The position numbers were made by a program, and so were the translations under genes. A stretch of 64,000 nt of DNA from Tribonema minus (Eukaryota > Sar > Xanthophyceae > Tribonematales > Tribonemataceae): contig JAFCMP010000013.1 in the NCBI GenBank assembly GCA_017506865.1, forward strand, positions 248,001 to 312,000. The letters run 5' to 3'. Shown here in pieces: positions 20,379 to 32,717 of the stretch. Every line of letters starts with the position of its first letter. Position 1 is the first letter of the stretch. The notes under the pieces are model-generated. The model was not told the DNA's origin and did not search any database. It saw nothing but the letters and a program-made list of their open reading frames with translations.

Positions 20379-21606
20379 GCAAGTGCTGTTGTCAACTTTG
20401 ACAGTACTCATTGATGTTCTATGGGGATGATGCTCAGATCCGAAGGCTAGACGGAAAGGCTGTGTCTTTGCAGAGTAGTTAGTATCAGAGCAGTGCTCAG
20501 GCCTGTTTGATGCACTGCCAGGCAGTACTGTCGTTGTGTGATGTGCATTGCCTGCAGCGTTCCATTACGCTTGGGCATGTAATGAGCTTTGGCAGGCGCT
20601 TGGTGCTGAAACACTGGCTCTCCTTCCCTTGCAACATCACCACAAATGGCGGCCTTGAATCCCCTGCTTGTATCAGACCCCCCAGTCAGGTACAACCCCC
20701 CTTCTCTGATCCCAGATCTGATTTTGTTGTCAGCCCTTATGTAATGTGGGTAAACACATATCACTCCACAAAATGCTATGCACGCTCAAACTACATAGTC
20801 GCAGCAACAGCAGGCGCAGAGAACACCCTTGTCCTATATACTGCAAAGTGTTGCGCGAAAACGCAATGGCCATACAAGTACGTATTGGCCATACAAGTAC
20901 TGCGTATTTAGGGCGTACTTGGGCAACCAGGAATACGTCTTGAGCAAACCTTCACATGTTAACATGCTGCACGAAGGGCGTGTTGAGGGCCACGTGGTTA
21001 GTCTGCTTGAATCCGAGCATAGAGTCCACTACAATTAAGGGTGCTTGAAATCAGTAATAACCTCCCAAAAACTACAGTAAAATGCTTTTGTGCAATCCTA
21101 ATATGCATGTACGTCGTCCACTTCATCTTGTTGTGCTTTGCTGACATTGCGTCACAAGCACGGCATGGCAGAAGTTGACGCAAAGTGCTCATTCACCTCT
21201 CTCCGCATGGTCTATCTTGACCGTTAGTCACACGCTATGCAGCGAATGATTTTGCACTTGAAACATCTTAAATCTTTGCTCCTCACCTTGCATTTCTCTA
21301 CGTTAGTGTAATCCGCTCACCCCTGACGGGCAATAGTGCATACTTTGCACAAATGTGCATGCGCACATTCAGCGGCTACCGCCTCACCAGGGCGGCGCCA
21401 TGCAGAAGCGCCGACATGGAGTCTGTTCCCTCCCCGCTGCGTTTTTGAATGCAAGCAACCATAAGCTCACAGAGCTTCCGTGCTAGCAATGAGCTCACCT
21501 TTTCTACAACCGCAGCTGTACTAAGCATCAATTAAATCCGGCCTTGCACTTCTCTGATGCTGTCTACCTGATGCTGTCGTGCGCGTGTGTTCCTCCTTGT
21601 CACCAG

Positions 21607-22080
21607 ACATTTAAGCACCATCTGCACCGTGCATCCAGAGCGCCTACGGAGGAGTGCTTTGATGCTGCATGGGATGCACTCGGCGACGCCCTTGGCAGTG
21701 CCGGAGCTGCCGATGCTGAGGTGCTGGGCTATCTGGACAACACCATCTATCCAATCCGGCGACGGTGGGCATTCTGCTTTCGGATTGGCATCCTCACCTT
21801 GGGCATCAACTCGACCCAGCGATGCGAGGGGTACTTCGGCTTGATCAAAGCGGAGCTTGTCAAGCTTGGCACTCTCACCCATCTCCTGGAGACGCTGGCG
21901 CGCATCACGCACAAGTACAATTCAGATGACGCGATCTACATGGCTGCTACCAACCGTGCACTGGACGTAGCCATGAAGGAGGTGGTCCCAGTGCTGCGCA
22001 TCATGTACAGCTCACTTCTAGACGTGGCGCAGCAGGATGGCACCCTGCACTGTCTCAGAGGCTGGTGCGGGAGGTGGTAG
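21607..22080 (+). CDS. MULE transposase C-terminal exon
   Basis: Starts in phase 0 after GTCACCAG. It contains EECFDAAWDAL, YLDNTIYPIRRRWAFCF and INSTQRCEGYFGLIK, the conserved MULE region between the last two catalytic positions. Near 22045 the natural frame appears to shift, because coding similarity continues as LVREVVAAPRYHVELA in another frame up to a donor at 22131. A related short exon occurs at 22362-22417. Confidence 0.65.
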   Translation, partial: TFKHHLHRASRAPTEECFDAAWDALGDALGSAGAADAEVLGYLDNTIYPIRRRWAFCFRIGILTLGINSTQRCEGYFGLIKAELVKLGTLTHLLETLARITHKYNSDDAIYMAATNRALDVAMKEVVPVLRIMYSSLLDVAQQDGTLHCLRGWCGRW

Positions 22081-22361
22081 CGGCTCCCCGGTATCACGTG
22101 GAGCTTGCAGCGCCGGACGGACGCTTGCCAGGTGATGTTAAGTACACTTGTCATCCTATGATAATTGTATACGACATCAGCATCACGTATACTGCACCGT
22201 TGTCACTGCGACTCACACGCCAGAGGTCGCCATGGTAGCGATGGTGCGCTATCATGTGGTGCAGCGTCATATGGGAGCCTTAGATTGCATTCATTCTTGT
22301 TTGCGTATGATGTATGACATTGGCATTGTATGTAGTTTTTATCACCATGCACGCACCACAG

Positions 22362-22417
22362 GAGATGGTGGCATGCCATTTAACGGAGCATGCAGCGCTG
22401 GATGGACGCTTCAATAG
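22362..22417 (+). repeat. Diverged duplicate of the preceding MULE exon end
   Basis: Acceptor CACCACAG| and donor AATAG|GTAACG. It encodes EMVACHLTEHAALDGRFN, which aligns without gaps to EVVAAPRYHVELAAPDGRLP encoded at about 22071-22131. Two neighbouring versions of the same exon end suggest an exon duplication. Confidence 0.5.
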
Positions 22418-22773
22418 GTAACGTGATTTTGCATGTATCCCATCCATCCATGCATACACAATGATTTCGTCAGCATCTGGTATAGTTGTTATTGCCATTC
22501 AAAGACAAGAGACGTACCCCGGGTTGTGCACAGCATGTCGAGTCCCTTTTTGACAGTAAGCAACTGTGACCTGCATGCATTATGTCAAGCCTCTCTGCTT
22601 GTCCAGCAACAATACTATTGAATATTGGCAGCTCAGCGGCGCAGCGCTTCGGGACAGCACAGCTCGGCAGCAGCCGGGAAGGTCGCACAGGCCTGCAGAC
22701 ATATGCTGGCATGTACTCTTAGACTAGTTGCATTGATGTATTCACATGGTGCCGTTGGTGAGCTCTGCCTGCG

Positions 22774-24686
22774 TCACCGCCTGACAGTAGGCATCGCGCC
22801 GTTGCATTGTCTAAAATTTATACTTCGAAGTATCTGCCAAGCGTCACTGGTGTCAGCCACAACTTTGAATTGCTCTGCTAAAGCGGCGTTGGCTGCATCT
22901 GCTGCCTCTGCGATCCGCTGCGGCGCCACCGGCTTGCACCTGCGCTCGCCGCCCGCGAACGACGTCACCACGTTCAGCTGCATCGCCTCGCTCAGCTGCA
23001 TCAGCCGCAGCGGCTGTGACCGAGCCATTGCCTTAAGCACTTGCTTACGCCTTACTGCACGGAGCCGCGCCAGATCCGATGAGTCATTGCCAAAGCGGTC
23101 ACCATCGCTCTGCAAATTTGCACCCTCGTGTGCGAACCGCCAGTGGACCTGACATCAGCATGCCAGTCAAATGACCCAGGTGTCGCAAACATGCCCTCAT
23201 CATAGAAAAATGGCACGTCATCTCCCCGCCAACACAAAATTTATCCATCTTCAAGTTGCAGTCATACCAAACAGACGCTCACCATGGCCACCGTTACCGC
23301 TTGCCGCCGCCTCTGCTGCTGCGCAGTTGAAGCTGTGCGGGAAACCTCGTGCTTCTGCCACCGCAAACCATGCAGGCTCGCCAGCCTCACCGTCTTCGAG
23401 CAGCCCGTTGAACTGCACGCACGTGCAGCCGCGCCGCTGCCGCTGCGCGGCGCAAGCCACGTCGCCACTCCCGCGCGCGCTCCCGCGAGCTGCGGCACCA
23501 CTCTGTTGCGCGCTGTCGCTGGCGCCGCAAGCTGCGCCGCCCCTGAGCGCTGCGTCATTGCTGCTGCCACTGGCATGTGCCGCAAGCTCAGGCTGTTGGC
23601 CATCCGCACAATGCACGCCTGATGGCGGCACGTTCAGATGAAGCAGCTGCAGGGTTCGGCATCGGACCGGCAGCTGCCCTCGTCGGCTCGCCAATACTGT
23701 GCCGGCACTGCTTGCCACACTTCCACTGAAACCAAAGCGTGACCACACCGTGGATGGGGGCCGTGTTGCTATCTGCCAGCTCGATGACGCTCGGGTCCCC
23801 TTTCTCGAGGCAGCACCTTGCACCGGCAGGCAAGTGCTGCGCTTGCGCCATGGCTGCAGCAACAGAACAATGATGTCAGCCACTGTGTCCATCAACGCCC
23901 TCAGATCCGATCACGCCCTGCCATCTGGCCTCGCCGCGCGCGCGGGCGTGGCTTGCGCAGACGTCACATGCTGTGCACAACGCCCCTGCGTTGCAGACCA
24001 TGAGGGTTCTCGTTGTGTTCTTCGCTGACGGACATAGTGCCGCCAAGTTCAAGGCAGCCTTCATTTCGTTGTTGATGACATGCTCCAGCACCAGCTCAAA
24101 CCGCTGGTGGCCGGGCCGTCAGCCGGTCCTGTCGGCAGCACTCCTCGAGCGCCGTAAGGCTGTCCGCACAACGGTGGTTGTTGATCTCTAGTTGCAGCGC
24201 GATGCCCTTGATGATGTTATTTCGAGTTGTCACCGACATAGGATGACTGGCGAGGCGGCGGCGCGTCGCATCGCTCGTGGCGTGGCTGGCTTTTGTACGC
24301 CGCTCAGGCGTAGCCTCACGCTTGAGGTCCGTGCGTGCACTTGTCGCCTGGTGTACGCTTGCGCGAGCTCTTGCGCACCATGTTGTGTTGGCAATGAGCA
24401 CTGCCATCGTTGCTCGATGCATCGCTGCTGCTGCAGTGCCGGCGGTGCCCCTGTCGCTGCTGCTGCTGCTGCTGCTCTGCCGCTGCTGCTTCTGCTGCTG
24501 CTGCTGCCACCACTGCTGCTGCTGCTGCTGTTGCCGCTGCTGCCATTGCCGCCGTCGCCGCTGCGCCGACTGCCATGCGCACGGCGCACGCTTTTGAGTT
24601 GCTGCACTGCACCCGTTAAGACCGCTTGCTACTGCTCTCACTGGGGCACCGCCACTGCCCGCTGAGCCGTTGCGTGCACGCCGCAA
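22774..24686 (-). CDS. Candidate multi-exon gene of unknown function
   Basis: The minus strand carries several protein-like blocks. About 24100-24440 is charged and includes SVTTRNNIIKGIALQLEINN. About 23990-24090 includes LEHVINNEMKAALNLAAL. About 23700-23840 includes EKGDPSVIELADS and a GVVTLWFQWKCGKQC stretch. About 22780-23110 includes SSDLARLRAVRRKQVLKA. Poly-Gln/Ser runs from CTG repeats (24430-24560) precede the first block. Exon borders were not resolved and no family was recognised. It could be a transposon-derived gene or a host regulator. Confidence 0.3.
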
Positions 24687-25549
24687 TACGAGTGATGTCA
24701 GGTCAACCCCATTGTTGCCGTCGTTGCCATCGCTGCCCGACTGCTCTCGCAGCCGCCGCCGCCGCTGGACTGCTCAGCCGCCGTAGCCGCCGCAACCACC
24801 GCCATCGCGCGCGCGTCTCTGCGCAGGGGGAGTGCCGCCAAGACCTGAGTAGGCGCCAGTAAGCCTTTGGTCATTGAGCGTTCCTAGCTCCTTCTCTGCT
24901 CGTCCCTTGCGCACCCACTCGCTCATGACGCCGTGCTGGCGATAGAGTACACTGTCTTCGCCGCGTGCGGAAGGTGAATTCCACAAACCTCGCCATGCGC
25001 ATCCTGGTGGATGATGGGGTCGCCTGAATCACGAGGAGTTCAGCGGCTCGATGGACGTTGTCGCGGTGATGGCAGAGGCAAACCGATCGCTGCCGTCGGT
25101 TCGACCCTCAATAGACAACCTGCACTGTGAAATCACCCATTGCAACCGTGACATGCCGTTGTGCCGTCGCCCAAGGCAGCTTCTTCCAAGCGGCTCTGTA
25201 GAAGTCAGGGCCTCGTTTTGCAGCTCGCCTCTCTCGAAAACCTCGATGATGTGCAGCTGCTGCCAGCAGGATTGGGTCCGTTTGCACAACGTCCGTCTGC
25301 ACCCCAGAAGGCGGTTGTGATTTCTCTCCGCACATCTTCCTGCTCCTCAGTCCCACGCCATATGCGAACCGCAGGCGCCGGCATCTCATAAAGAAAGAAA
25401 GAAAGAACTTCAAGAGGTTTCACGCAGTTGAACTCGCTGAGAATAAACCGCACACAAAGTTTTGGTACCACAGTGTAGCAGCTGCGGCTTGCTAAGGGTA
25501 GTGGAATATAAACGCAGAGCATCTCGGCCACCTGCAGGGCACGCGGGCG

Positions 25550-25850
25550 ATGGCGCAAGCAGATGACGACGCACCACATATTGCAGGCACATCTGCCGAT
25601 GATGAGCCAGACGCCAGGGAGGGTGCCAGACTGCTGGGTGTGGGGTTTCGTCAATGGTGCCGATTCCTGCATGCTGCGCAGAAGAAGCCCTTGGAGCAGC
25701 TGCATGAAGTCCTTGGGCTCCAAAACAGTACACTGCTGAAGCTTGGAGCACGAACGTGCAGGGACGAAATTCGGTGGCGAACGCAGCTGCGGACGGCACT
25801 GGAGCATTATATGCCTTGGACTGAGGACGACGAATGGTACAGGATCAAGT
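25550..25850 (+). CDS. Candidate exon, function unknown
   Basis: Starts with an ATG and ends at GATCAAGT|GTGAGTG, a good donor. It encodes 100 residues: acidic at first (MAQADDDAPH), then a helical stretch ending LEHYMPWTEDDEWYRIK. It may be the first exon of a gene that continues to 26690-27015. No family was recognised. Confidence 0.4.
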
Positions 25851-26689
25851 GTGAGTGTTCACTGTGCTGTTCAGGACCGGTCATGAGTGTCACTGTAATG
25901 AGTTGCGCCTGTCACACAGTCAGCAAAAGTGTTTGCTGGCAGCCCTGTGCTCTATACCTTGCTGGTAGAGTGCTAAGTATCAGGTGTCCCGGGAATTTGG
26001 TGCTCAAGGGTGCTTGTGGCGGAGTTGCATGGAGCTGGCAACAAGCAGCAGCTGCTGCTGAGTAGTACGATGTGCCACAAGCACAAGAGTTTGAATACCC
26101 ACATGTGCGGCTGGTAGGCACCAAAGAGCTGCTGGAGTTCATGCGACAGCGGGATGGCCAGGTGTAGTGTCCATTGCAGAGGATTGGGGAGGCAGCGAGC
26201 TTGGCTGCACCTCACGAGAGACAGCAACCATCACATAAATCATACAGAAGTTCCCCCCCCTCCCGCGGCAATGTAAGCAAGTACTTCTGAATCAGGCATT
26301 CCAACACAGCTATGCGCAGCACCCATGTCTGAACTTTGCTGCACTCGACGGTTCATCGCTCTATGCATGGTGTCAAATCGTGCGTCAGCAGTATGTGTGC
26401 TCCCCTAGCGGTGATCTAGTCTGCCAGCGCACGGTACGTGTGCTTGAAACATTATGCGAGGCGGCGTGTGGACTGTAAGGCTCTGTAGATTTTACCTTGA
26501 AGCTGGGTAACGCACAAGTGATGTAGTGCAAAGTTGCAACTTTCCTTTTGTGCCGCTGAAGCTGATTCTGCTGCAGACATGTTGCAGCACAGCCTTAGAG
26601 TTTTCACGTTCACAAAGGCTGCTGACTTGTTGGCCCCATGCTGCGCGCCGCTCAATGGCATGCTGCCGCTACTGCTGCTCTCTTTTCAG

Positions 26690-27015
26690 GCTTCGCCAAG
26701 TACGGGGAAACACCTTGGATCGGCCACAACCTGGTTCCAGGAATGCAGGACTGTGACGTCCAAAATCCTTTTGGCGTCGACATGAGCGCTCTTGACGAGG
26801 ATGTGTATGACTTCTTCCTGCCGCTGCTGGCCCACTATGGCATCTCGACTTTTCAGCAAGCTGCAGTGCTGACAGTGGAGTCGCCTTGCTTCGAAGGGGT
26901 GCCTCCAGAGTTGACCGTCCGCTTTATCGCCACTCTCCGCCCCCTGCGCCGCGAAGGTGGGTTGCGCTTGACTCTCATTTTCGAAGGCCTTACGATTGCC
27001 AGCCCTGGCATCTAG
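26690..27015 (+). CDS. Candidate terminal exon, function unknown
   Basis: A strong acceptor CTCTCTTTTCAG| is followed by an open frame of 108 codons ending at TAG 27013-27015. Strings include GETPWIGHNLVPGMQD and VDMSALDEDVYDFFLPLLA. Composition and codon use look like real coding sequence. It is probably the 3' end of the gene beginning at or before 25550. Confidence 0.4.
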
Positions 27016-30000
27016 TTTAAGTAAGGTGTACTCTCTCAGGGTGTACCATGGTGCGGCAGCAGCTCACAGAATGACAATGGAATTGAACTGAACAGACCCG
27101 AACAAGACGAAGTTGTTGCACTCGCGGTATTTGTAGTCATGCAAGGTGCGTTGTCAGCAGCCATGGCTGCAACACTGGTTGTCACCAAAACAAGGAATTT
27201 TTCCAGCATGGCAACCTCCTCTGTATCCAGGCGGGCATCTCATGGGTCAAAGCAGTGAGGCTCAGCAAGCAAACGATATTGCTTGCCTGCGCATATGCAT
27301 GCATTTCGCACACACGCAGGTTTACTTGTAATGTATCAAGCGTGGACATGCGCACATGTGTCAAGTGTCTTCAACTCAAGCATGCACCCAGTCATGTACC
27401 TGTTTGCCGCCCTTCACTCCAAGTATGGAAACGTGTAGTCATTGCAGTGTAGTTACTACATGCCATTGTCTGCTGCACAGTATCTCAGAATACTTGCACT
27501 TACAGTCGGCCGGTTGCCGTTTTTCATGTGCATTGTTGGCGCTGAGGTGTCTTGCACTGCGAGCCATGTGAAGTGCTGAGTAATCCGACTGTGTATGTAT
27601 AAATAACTGTGTACTGCACATATTGCATCAGTAGGCACAGATGTGTCTGGTTCTTCTGGCGCTGATGTCAGCTGTGTTCGGAGGAACGTCGATCCTGTTG
27701 GCGGAAGGTTGACGTTGTTACACCTGCAATATAGTGCACAAGTTCTGACCGCAATTGACTGGGTCATACTGTGCTCAAGTTGTCATTTCACGTTCGCCGA
27801 CGTAGGCCGCAACCGAGTGACTCCATCGTGCGAAAGTTTGTGTAGCTACGGCCCTCAGAGCATGCATGACCTATAGTCTCTAGAAGTGCTAGCACTAAGT
27901 GCGCTATGCTGCCCAGCATTGCAGAGCCCCTTCCCTCATGTATATACACATGCCTTTAGGCACTTGGCCAGCTCCTTTCAACTGCCTCAGCAAATTTTTA
28001 GCGGCGTGTATCATAGTGAAAGCGAAAGCATTGTGTGATCTGCGCCTCAAGTCCTCCTGAGCACATGACGTGCTGCGCCACGGAACTTTTATTTCAATAT
28101 TAATAAAGATAAACTTTTGTTGATCTCTCTTTTTGCTCTTGCAGAGCTGTTGCTCGCACGTGATGAACTTCAGGAGCAGAAAACCTGGCGTGCACGCCTT
28201 TGGCAGGCCCTGAGCTAAGCCCATTGAGCAGCAGCTGCAGGCACAGGAATTTTGGCTGAATGTTGAAGTATGCATTGCTGCAGGTGCAGAAAGTGAGAAA
28301 AGTTTGGTCAATATGCAGATAGAGAGCGCCTGGTGGTTTTGCAATTTCAGGGCAGAGTCTGCAATTTTCTCAGGATAGCATCACATGATGATTCGCAGTC
28401 ACAGTCACTTCAACGCCAGTATGGGCGTTTGCCTCCCATATGTTGCTGCAGGCAAAAAGCTTGACGTCTGCGGGCTATAGCAGCGCCTGCGGCTGTTGTG
28501 TTGCTCAGTGGGGTAGAATGTGCTGGTGCATCCTCAGAATTGTTGCCCTGCTGTCATGAACCTGTTCACTTCAAGACTTAGTGCGGCTTGAGTGGCGGAA
28601 ACTGTGTCTTGCAACCGTGTTGGAGACGGCCAAGTGACATACATGCCCATTGGGCTTTTGCAGTTAATTGCGTACAGCAATGCCTACGCTATAAATATGT
28701 CAACCCAAGAGGCTCCTGTCATGATACTAGTGTACATAAAGAAGTATCTTCATGAGACTTGCAAATTCATTTGCAGACTCGCTGCCTGCACTTGTCCACG
28801 ATGCGGCAGCACATCGTTGCAACCTGGGACTGGCTGAAAGTTTTGCCGAGGTTTGCGTGATACTCACAATGTCGCACAAATGGTTTAATTTCTTCTACCC
28901 GTTGTTAACGCTGATGGCACAGCGCAGAATATGATCTGCATGCTGAGGCGCCCGTTGCACCATTACATTGTGTAATTGACGATTTTTGACAATGTCACCA
29001 CTGTTTGGATTGCCCGTCAGGCTCCCGGGCTGTGCAAGACATTGTGCTGAAGATGTGATGGTGGTTTCTAATCAAGCCAGCCTGTCACAGAGGTTGACCA
29101 AAGTGCCATGCTTCTCGGATCTTGCGGTGAGTTGTGCAGTGAAGGCCCTGTGGGACAGCATGATGCCATGATGACATGCTACAACTGCTGCCAGTGCAAG
29201 GCAGCACGTGACTCTCAAGAGTGGACTCAATAAGTTTCAAACCAGCGGCAGTGGCTGTCGAGTACGTAGCTTGTGTCCAGTGCCGCAGTAGCTTGTGTCC
29301 AGGACTGTAGATGGAAAAGGGCCTCTCATCCTTCACGAGCACATGCACGTTTCGTTCATATCAGGTGACGCCTGAAGTGCCCAAAAGCGTTTCATGGCTC
29401 GCAGCACTGCATTTGCTAGGCCTATACATTGGCAGTGCCAAGGACAATACCGGGTGACCTACGTGTAGATGGCCATCATGATTGATGTACGAAAGGCAGG
29501 CAAAGAAGCTTCAGCTTGCTGTTGACTGATTTGAAGTGGAGGCCGTGCAGCTTCTTGCGCAACCCTGTTGATGGTTGACCTTGACAGGTGCGTGATGTTG
29601 GCTAAAGGATTTCAACTTGGCAGCTTTTTCTACCGATGGTTGGTAGCGCTGACTAATATGCGTGTTGTGGTTTGTGGAGATCTTGCGAGCTTGCCAGTTG
29701 CAGCAACACCCAGTTTCACAACACCAGGAACATCAAACGCGTTAATTACTGAGCTGAAGCCTTGGATATTGATTGAGTTACAGGTGGCCCAGGGTCACAC
29801 CGTGATCAACAATGTGCTGCCGTGGCAAGCTGTAGCTGAAGCCTACAACAGGGTCGTACTGCACCACTGGCGGTGATGGAGACATGCTGGTGACTTGAGC
29901 ACTTCAAGTTCAACAAGTTGCATGAGATGTTTTTGACGTACTAGCAGGTGAGGCGCTGCATGCACCTCATTGCCACCATGTCGGCTGACCTGCTTGCGCT

Positions 30001-32508
30001 GCTTTGAAGCTGCGAATTTCAGCCTGTCAGTTCTAGGTATGCTGACGTATAAACGCTGAATGTCATGATGAAGTGTAGAGAACTTCAAGTTCCACAACCA
30101 GTGATGTACACCATCACAACTGATGCCACCGCTGTCTGTTGAACGAACTCCTCTGTTGCTGGCCAGGTGTCCATCACACAACCTGCCCAGGCCATAACAC
30201 GATTCTGACACTTATGGTAGCAGAAAGACAACAGCTGCCTCCTACCGGCCAGCACACTGCATACGCCAGCAGCTTCAGTGTGACCAAGTACCATGCGGTG
30301 AGCACAACATGCACAATGTAGTGTATTGGCACAGAGATCGCTGCCGACACGTTCAGCACTAACTTACGTTGAACTCGGCGTTGTCTTGATGTCAATGCAT
30401 AAAGCCAAAGTGACCGCGTGAATGCATATTTGCTTGTGCCACAAATGGCCATCAAGCCTTGAACCTACTTACAACTAAGCCCACCTCAGAGTCTTCACCC
30501 AACCTGCAGGATCCACATGCATTTGCTCTTGGCAACTTGAAGAGTCATTTGTCTCACAAGTAACCCTGTGCTTGTCCGTCCACTTGACCGCCCATACGGT
30601 CTTGCTGTGTGAACATCAGTGGAAGATTCCAACCAGTACCGGCAAGCAGGCATCCTGCAGGACAGTTCGTACATACATTACAAGCCATCGCCACGGTTGG
30701 CAATACTGCAGCACTAGCAGTACATTCATCCCATCTGCTGCAGTCTGTGTACCAACACATTGACAGTTTTTGCCCCTCAAATGGATTTATACATCAAATG
30801 TATTATGCCAGCCGTTCTTGCCTGGCGCTCTGCAGCTGCCGCCACTTAGAAGCTTACACTAGGGGCCTGCACTTTTCTCTTTTCTTCTGCGCATGCGCTG
30901 TGCAGGGACTATGCCTGCGCTCTGCGTCCGTGCCATATCCACCATCAGCTTCATTCAACGTGCATCCTGCACCTCCGGGCGCCTTCCGAAGTGTCAGTGC
31001 ATAGTTATACTGCTTCAGGAGCAGCGGTGGCACAAGTGATTGGGGGATTGCATTCTTGGTTGCGGGGCAGAGAGCAGCGGCTGGACGCAAGCATATGTTT
31101 CTAGTTGATATCGCTGAAATGCTCAGGCTGCATTGCACAGGCCTTGGTGGGTAATGGACGCGGAGACTCCTCAACCAACTGCCAGACTGAGTCGTGTTGG
31201 GAACATGGCCACCGGTTTCACACACGCTTCACAACGTATTGCTTTTGCTTGCTATACAGGCCGGTGTGGGATAACTAGAACAGGCATGAGCCTCTATAGG
31301 CAGCTTGCACCGGCATAGTGTCATCTTGTACTACTTAGTAATGTCTGCTGCCCAGCTTTCGGATTTTCAAAATTGACCAAACCCGTCTGTAAGTAGTATG
31401 CTTACATTAATATGCGTTCCTGCAAAGCTTGCATACCAGTGGCCACAACCGCTGCCGCCGCTGTTACCACTGTGCGCCATGGCAACCAGTGCTACCACTA
31501 CTAGTATTATAATTATTGAGCTTTTGTCACAATTAAGCATTGCCCGGGTTTGCGAGTCCGCGTGAGTCAACATGACCGCCCTCCCAGTGCACTTTGAGTA
31601 CAGGAGTCTTACGAATTGGTGCTATGGATTTCGTGCCAGCTTTGCATGTACAGGCCTGTATTCTAACTGCTTCTACTAGCCTAGTACTTCAGCAATGGCA
31701 GCCGTGTGCTTGCCAGCCCAAGCAGCACCTAGGAAGCTACCAGTATTACTTCAACAGCAGCCGCTATCGCTGATTGCGTGCTGGCGATATGAATGGATTT
31801 TGAAGTAGCCCAAGGGTGCGGCCGAGGGCGAGCCTGCCAAGTATGGCTGCCGCCACCGAACTCGAAGATGATGAAAATCCTTACAACAACCGGTGACCGT
31901 GCTGCTATTAAGCGTTCAATCGGGCTGCTGCACCAGCCTGAGTCTGAGATTGCAGCACGTGGCACAGACTCTCAGAAGATCAGTTGACCAGGCTATAGCG
32001 CACGCCAAACCAGCTAGATTAATTGCCAGTAGCATACATACCAGTAGCCTACATACCGACAGCAGGCATGCTCTGCAGGATGAAGCAATCATCAGCTACC
32101 GCTGCATTATATGCCAGTGGTGATGAGGTTAGAATGAGCTTGAAAACAACTCGGCGGACATGCAAGTGCACTGACAACCCAACTTGCTGGCAAACACAGT
32201 CACTCAGACACTCGACTGCATTGCAGTAGTCAGCTCTTAAATTTTGTCGCAATTACTGGATTGTTTCTATAGAAATTACCTACTCTTGTGAGATTTGCCC
32301 ACACGACGCTCCCCAGGATCAAACTTTAGCGCGCATATGTTTGCACCGGTACACAATACGCGCATCGCACACAGAAGGTGTGTCATGCGTGTGCCCGTCG
32401 ATCCGTCGGCACTGCAAGCTATGGCATATATAGTTTCAAGTTGACTTTGTGTTGCAGCTGAAGCTTGAGTCCAAGTCGTTGCTTCAGGTTTCTTGAAGTT
32501 GTCATCTC
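27016..32508. other. Long stretch with no recognised gene
   Basis: Only short open frames without paired splice signals or motifs. A plus-strand frame at 29568-29876 has somewhat protein-like composition (VVVCGDLASLPVAATPS) but no family. No tandem repeat of note was seen. Confidence 0.4.
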
Positions 32509-32717
32509 TCAAGCAGCAACCGCCACTGGCACATCTGGTGTGGGCGGGTCAGCATTGTTAGATGTGGCCAGGGCATTTGCCACGACTGCTGATGGGTCGC
32601 CGTGGACCGTGACAAAGTACCGTTGGCTCAGATCCCAAGCCACCGCGCCAAAGACAAAGTTGCCAATGCTCCAGCCCTTGCCAATGTTGGCGACAAAGAA
32701 CTTGCCGGTGAGCACAC
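32509..32717 (-). CDS. TM family gene 2, terminal exon
   Basis: Opens with GVLTGKFFVANIGKG, followed by a hydrophobic segment with GNFVFGAVAW and a short polar, Pro/Ala-rich tail to TGA at 32509-32511. It is identified by gapless similarity to the terminal exon at 40844-40998. Confidence 0.55.

Larger units (their letters stand above)
18412..22417 (+). pseudogene. Mutator-like (MULE) transposase gene, decayed
   Basis: Plus-strand exons with good splice signals reconstruct a MULE-type DDE transposase. They are 18770-19309, 19652-19718, 19949-20068, 20255-20378 and 21607-about 22040. Diagnostic strings in order: KYGLPLSIIVGVNGES; FCQAVLDGEDTETFAWFF; PRVCFTDR, which continues across the splice as DFAAEA (a DDE aspartate region); HLICEWHFMKNV (the conserved C..H of MULEs); and NSTQRCEGYFGLIK with the downstream leucine-rich helix. 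The exon at 20255 has an in-frame TAG at 20286-20288. The exon after 19309 does not join in phase to that at 19652, so one exon is missing or unrecognised. Frame is also lost near 22045. A plus-strand frame from 18412 may be an upstream exon. No terminal inverted repeats were identified, so it is unclear whether this is a mobile copy or a domesticated-then-lost gene. Confidence 0.7.

Noticed and set aside
25108-25413. AP-endonuclease-like motif (VAMGDFTVQV) on the minus strand
   Set aside because: Only one short match to the G-D-F-N type motif, with Thr in place of Asn and no other endonuclease motif nearby.
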